Source of the DNA: Rickettsiales bacterium
GTDB taxonomy: Bacteria > Pseudomonadota > Alphaproteobacteria > Rickettsiales > CANDYO01
Assembly (NCBI GenBank): GCA_947424995.1
Contig: CANDYO010000020.1
Coordinates: forward strand, 1-18,499
Direction of reading: 5' to 3'
DNA length: 18,499 nt
The notes below the pieces were generated by a model. The model was not told the DNA's origin and did not search any database. It saw only the letters and a list, made by a program, of their open reading frames with translations. Every line of letters begins with the position of its first letter. Within the stretch, counting starts at the first letter, position 1. Below are positions 15,554 through 18,499 of this stretch, in pieces. A program made the position numbers and the translations under genes.

Positions 15554-15584
15554 GTTATAAAATTGATTTTTGACGGAGAGACTC

Positions 15585-15669
15585 ATAAAACCAGGCAAAG
15601 CCTAGTTTTACTTCGTTAGGGATGACGCCGAATCCGTAACCGAGTTAGTGAACTTTTACAAGGATGACG
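15585..15669. repeat. Half copy of repeat family A with tail, cut by the IS
   Basis: Begins at the base after the IS right end. It holds side hairpin 2, aaaaccaggc (15587-15596) with gcctagtttt (15600-15609), then ttcgttagggatgacgcc (15612-15629) matching ttcgtcagggatgacgcc of the full copies, then the tail to 'aggatgacg' at 15669. The hairpin's single mismatch is C.A on the plus strand, G.U on the minus strand. The left half of the element would lie where the IS now sits and is missing. It is located 3' of the SPOR gene. Confidence 0.75.
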
Positions 15670-15716
15670 ACTACCCTTGATTTTAAGCTGAGGGCACATC
15701 TTCTATTAATTTTATC

Positions 15717-16583
15717 CTATGGCTTAATAATAAAGCAGTTAACACCAGATTCTTTGAATTTTTTGCAAGCAGCATGAGCTGTGTTTTCATCATCAAATGG
15801 ACCTACTTGCAGACGGTGGAAAATGCCTTTGCCTTCAATGTTTTTACTAGTTACATAATGCTTGTGAATTCCAATTAGCTTAGGGAAACGCTTAGAAAGA
15901 TTGCTCCATTCTTTTTCAGCTTCGTTGCTAGACTTAAATGAAGCAACTTGTACCTTATAGAAAGTTTCATGCTTCTTGATGAAGCTAGATTTATTTTTAG
16001 CCTGCGTTTTAGCTGTAGGTTTAATGTATTCTTCAATCTTCTCTTCAGCCGCCTTTTCAATAGCTATAAGTTTAGCTATTTTCGGCTCTTTTTTTGTATC
16101 AGGTTTCGTAGTCTTAATAGGTTTAGATTGCTCTTTAGAGCTTGAAGTATTTATTTTGGCTGTATTTTCGTTCTCATCAATTTTAATAGCAGTAATGATT
16201 TCTTGTTTTTCTGATGAAAGATGATGAGAAGTTGATTTATCTTCAGCGATAATAGACTTTTTATCGATTGGCTCTTCAGAGGGAGGAAGAATTATTTCAA
16301 TTTTTGTTTCATTTTTATGGCTACCATCAATAGTGTCATAAACAGCTTTATCCATATTATCAACAACCATTCCACCTGGATCTGAAGGCTTAACCTTTAT
16401 TTCATCATGGTCTGCAGTAATTACAATTATGTCATCATCATTTTTATTTTTGTATGAATTATAGATATACCAGGCGGTAGCAATGAGTCCCGCTGCAACA
16501 AGAAAGATTGCTAATAAAGTAATAATATTATAGCCCTTATTTGGCTCTTCAGATAAATAATCATTTAAATCATCTTCGTTCAT
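15717..16583 (-). CDS. SPOR-domain inner-membrane protein
   Basis: A bitopic protein that probably binds denuded septal peptidoglycan during division. The 288-aa product has a short acidic cytoplasmic N-terminus, one membrane segment (about 19-42), a Lys/Glu/Thr/Ser-rich periplasmic linker (about 88-205), and a C-terminal SPOR domain (about 207-288, with FYKVQVASF at 208-216 and HRLQVGPF at 256-263). The block IKVKPSDPGGMVVDNMDK (62-79) is like the motif found between the membrane anchor and linker in alphaproteobacterial SPOR proteins. Gene order argS then SPOR is conserved in alphaproteobacteria, where nagZ usually comes next; here a repeat and an insertion sequence follow. An AGGA formed from the end of argS serves as ribosome-binding site, 11 bases separating the genes. 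Two alternative frames of the low-complexity linker are also open, which is a composition effect. Confidence 0.9.
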   Translation of the reverse strand: MNEDDLNDYLSEEPNKGYNIITLLAIFLVAAGLIATAWYIYNSYKNKNDDDIIVITADHDEIKVKPSDPGGMVVDNMDKAVYDTIDGSHKNETKIEIILPPSEEPIDKKSIIAEDKSTSHHLSSEKQEIITAIKIDENENTAKINTSSSKEQSKPIKTTKPDTKKEPKIAKLIAIEKAAEEKIEEYIKPTAKTQAKNKSSFIKKHETFYKVQVASFKSSNEAEKEWSNLSKRFPKLIGIHKHYVTSKNIEGKGIFHRLQVGPFDDENTAHAACKKFKESGVNCFIIKP

Positions 16584-16594
16584 AATTTTTAGTC

Positions 16595-18325
16595 CTACAT
16601 CTGCTCAATTGGAGTTATATTAAAAATTTTCAAACCAGAAGCAATAGTAATACTAACAGCTTTTGCTAACACAAGTCTAGCTAAACTTGTTTCAAAATTA
16701 TCGTTGATAATGAATCTTAAATTACTATTTTCATTACCTTTACTCCAAAAACTATGAAACTGAGAAGCAAGCTCAATTAAGAAAAAAGCAATTCTATGTG
16801 GCTCTTGATGAATGCAGCTAAGCTCTACTATTTTTGGCCAGCTAGCCATTAATTTTATTAAGCTCAAATCTTCAGGGCTATTGAGTAGAGTTAAATCGTA
16901 ATTACCGATTGCTAGTCTTTTAAAATATTCTGGATTTTGTTCATTAGCATTTTTTAAGATAGAGCTAACTCGAGCATTTGCATATTGAACATAAAATACT
17001 GGATTATCTTTTGATTGTTCTTTAACTTTTTCTAAATCAAAATCTAATATTTGATCATTACGGCGAGTAAGCATAACAAAACGGACTAGATCTTTATCTA
17101 CCTCTTCTAGCACATCTTCAACAGTAATAAAAGTGCCTTGGCGTTTAGACATTTTAAATGGCTGGCCGTTTTGAAAGAAATTTACCAACTGGCAAAATTT
17201 GATCTCGAATTCAATTTCTTTACCACCTAACGCATAAGCTGCGGCTTGCATTCTTTTCTTATATCCCTGATGATCAGCGCCTAAAACTATAGTGATTTTT
17301 TTAAAGCCACGATCAATTTTATTTTGCATATAAGCGATGTCAGCCGCCGCATAAGTCCAATCACCATTAGGTTTCTGCAGAGGGCGATCAATATCATCAC
17401 CAAACTCAGTGGTTTTGAATAACAGCTGTTCGCGTTCCTCCCAATCTTCAGGTAATTTTCCTTTTGGTGGAGCAAGTGTGCCACGATAAACTAAATTTTT
17501 CTGCTCAAGAGATTTAACTATATCAGCTATTTTATTTTGATCATGGAGAGTTTTTTCTGAAGTAAATATTTCATGAACAACTCCAAGCATAGCGAGATCA
17601 TTTCTGATTAATTCCAGCATGGCGTTAATTGAATATTGTTTGATCAATTCTAATCGTTCTTGTTCTGGCATAGCTTGTAGATCTTTGCCATATTCTGCAA
17701 GTAATTTTTGTCCAACTGGGATTAAGTAATCGCCAGGATACAGGCCTTCTGGCATTTCACTTTTTTCACCAATCGCTTCTAAATATCTAAAATAAGCAGA
17801 TTTTGCTAACATGGTAATTTGGTTGCCAGCATCATTAATATAAAATTCTTTGGTTACTAGGTAACCAGATTTTTTCATTACTTCGGCTAAAGAGTCGCCA
17901 TAAATGGCACCACGACTATGACCAATATGCATGGGGCCAGTTGGATTGCAAGAAACGAATTCGATATTGATGTATTCTCCTTGACCTAAATCATTATCAC
18001 CAAAGCTAGTTCCTTGGGCAATGATTGTGGCTAAAGTTTGATACCAAATATCTAGTTTAACGTTAATGTTAATAAACCCTGGTACTGCTACATTAATTTG
18101 TTCTATATAAGCTAATTTCTCTAATTCAAGTTTAATCAAATTGGCTATTTCTAGTGGATTTTTAGCTAGAGCTTTAGCGAGTAACATCGCAATATTAGTA
18201 GATAAATCGCCATGCTCAAGATTTTTTGGTAACTCAACAGATAGTTGTTTTTGGTTAGGAGTGATGTTAAAGAGTTTTTTAGCTATTAAGTTAACTTGTT
18301 GTTTTATTTCATCAAAGATGTTCAT
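16595..18325 (-). CDS. argS: Arginyl-tRNA synthetase
   Basis: Charges tRNA-Arg in the cytosol; a class Ia enzyme that needs the tRNA to form the adenylate. The 576-aa product is full length. Order: N-terminal Add-1 domain (about 1-95), Rossmann catalytic core with the HIGH signature intact as PMHIGHSRG (131-139, HIGH 133-136), an insertion with FYINDAGNQ (161-169), LGADHQGY (348-355), the KMSK loop as FKMSKRQGT (390-398), and the DALR anticodon-binding domain (about 445-576, starting YVQYANARV). All signature residues are present. The ATG at the 5' end gives the usual MNIF start, and no in-frame start occurs upstream within the window. Its stop codon lies in the ribosome-binding region of the SPOR gene, so the two are co-expressed. 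Confidence 0.97.
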   Translation of the reverse strand: MNIFDEIKQQVNLIAKKLFNITPNQKQLSVELPKNLEHGDLSTNIAMLLAKALAKNPLEIANLIKLELEKLAYIEQINVAVPGFININVKLDIWYQTLATIIAQGTSFGDNDLGQGEYINIEFVSCNPTGPMHIGHSRGAIYGDSLAEVMKKSGYLVTKEFYINDAGNQITMLAKSAYFRYLEAIGEKSEMPEGLYPGDYLIPVGQKLLAEYGKDLQAMPEQERLELIKQYSINAMLELIRNDLAMLGVVHEIFTSEKTLHDQNKIADIVKSLEQKNLVYRGTLAPPKGKLPEDWEEREQLLFKTTEFGDDIDRPLQKPNGDWTYAAADIAYMQNKIDRGFKKITIVLGADHQGYKKRMQAAAYALGGKEIEFEIKFCQLVNFFQNGQPFKMSKRQGTFITVEDVLEEVDKDLVRFVMLTRRNDQILDFDLEKVKEQSKDNPVFYVQYANARVSSILKNANEQNPEYFKRLAIGNYDLTLLNSPEDLSLIKLMASWPKIVELSCIHQEPHRIAFFLIELASQFHSFWSKGNENSNLRFIINDNFETSLARLVLAKAVSITIASGLKIFNITPIEQM

Positions 18326-18499
18326 GTTTTTGTTTGTTCCGTTGTTTTGGTTAGCGATAGCGTCATATATGGACGCCGCGGTGAATGCAATAAAAATATT
18401 TCAACAAGCTCAGACTTTTAGGACTAATAGAAGCGGTCATATATTCGGTATCTAAGTACCATAATGGTTTCTGCATTCTGTTGGTTCTACCCTGGAGTA
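18326..18499. other. Right edge, upstream of argS
   Basis: I cannot identify a gene here. On the minus strand one frame is open from the window edge to a TGA at 18363-18365 (44 codons), which could be the end of an upstream gene, but I do not recognise it and it does not look like the end of dgt, the usual alphaproteobacterial neighbour. A gcgtc/gacgc inverted repeat (18360-18364, 18372-18376) overlaps that stop. The local sequence is less AT-rich than other gaps. A weak purine stretch (cggaac) precedes the argS ATG. Confidence 0.4.

Larger units (their letters stand above)
13930..15584 (+). mobile_element. IS5-type insertion sequence, 1655 bp
   Basis: Bounded by inverted ends: GAGTCTCCCCGTCAAAA at 13930-13946 and its near-perfect reverse complement at 15568-15584 (16 of 17 bases). 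It encodes one DDE transposase (14052-15380), has a promoter and hairpin before that gene, and ends with an intrinsic terminator just inside the right end. No exact target-site duplication is visible: the three bases outside are ACA on the left and ATA on the right. The left flank is a coding sequence and the right flank is the middle of a family A repeat. The element looks intact, so it may be, or recently have been, active. Confidence 0.85.

Noticed and set aside
12074..15584. Defence or toxin-antitoxin system in the accessory part
   Set aside because: The only recognisable protein there is the transposase. The two unknown proteins show no nuclease, kinase, toxin or helix-turn-helix motif that I can support.
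114..15669. CRISPR array or tandem repeat array
   Set aside because: The repeats are dispersed, one per gap and palindromic, with no regular spacer series and no cas genes.
15948..16224. Open frames antisense to, or in other frames of, the SPOR gene
   Set aside because: They overlap the Lys/Glu/Ser-rich linker of a well-supported gene. Low-complexity A/G-rich codons leave other frames open. No ribosome-binding sites or recognisable products.
227..18325. In-frame palindromic elements inside coding genes, as known in Rickettsia
   Set aside because: All recognised proteins have normal length and uninterrupted domains; I saw no insertion resembling family A or B inside a reading frame.
18141..18455. 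A 104-codon plus-strand frame over the start of argS
   Set aside because: Mostly antisense to the argS N-terminal domain, with a composition typical of a shadow frame and no ribosome-binding site. The last 40 codons cross the unexplained edge region but match nothing known to me.
1..18499. tRNA, rRNA or riboswitch genes
   Set aside because: No tRNA cloverleaf with the usual T-loop, no rRNA-like conserved block, and no recognisable riboswitch core was seen in the gaps. The cloverleaf-like family A lacks tRNA signatures.

Overview
The window is AT-rich, densely coding DNA from an alphaproteobacterium, most likely a member of the Rickettsiales. Three things point there: the gene set (single-PDZ RseP, BamA, Skp, RodA, a class A PBP, and ArgS followed by a SPOR protein), the strong AT bias, and intergenic gaps filled with palindromic repeats starting CGTCAT. 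The assignment is inferred from gene content and style, not from an alignment. A complete-looking dxr argues, from memory of the group, against a typical Rickettsia, since that genus is reported to scavenge host isoprenoids. An Orientia/Megaira-like or other rickettsial symbiont fits better.

Layout. Nearly everything is on the minus strand. Reading in the direction of transcription (right to left): argS and a SPOR protein (18325-15717) form a tight pair. A repeat fragment and a 1.65-kb IS5-type insertion sequence (13930-15584) follow, the latter inserted into an unrecognised plus-strand gene (13402 onward). Divergent from that gene is an unrecognised 363-aa gene (13165-12074). Next come a class A PBP and dxr (11736-8126), then rseP, bamA and skp (7882-3943), then lpdA (3658-2267), then rodA and trmD (2071-227).

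How the genes fit together. Most are cell-envelope genes. RodA and PBP1A polymerise and crosslink peptidoglycan; Dxr starts the MEP route to isoprenoids, including the undecaprenyl carrier; BamA and Skp handle outer-membrane proteins; RseP is the intramembrane protease often linked to that system; the SPOR protein probably binds septal peptidoglycan. trmD, argS and lpdA are housekeeping genes for tRNA modification, tRNA charging and central carbon metabolism.

The most striking non-coding content is two families of structured repeats in nearly every gap over about 150 bp. Family A (full copies at 2099-2258 and 7996-8110; half copies at 114-198 and 15585-15669) has side hairpins that differ in sequence from copy to copy but remain self-complementary. 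Family B (3715-3899 and 11803-11986) is a pair of inverted hairpin modules and also has a stem that varies while staying paired. The IS has recognisable inverted ends, its own terminator, and a promoter placed inside a hairpin just before the transposase start. No CRISPR array, tRNA or rRNA was seen.
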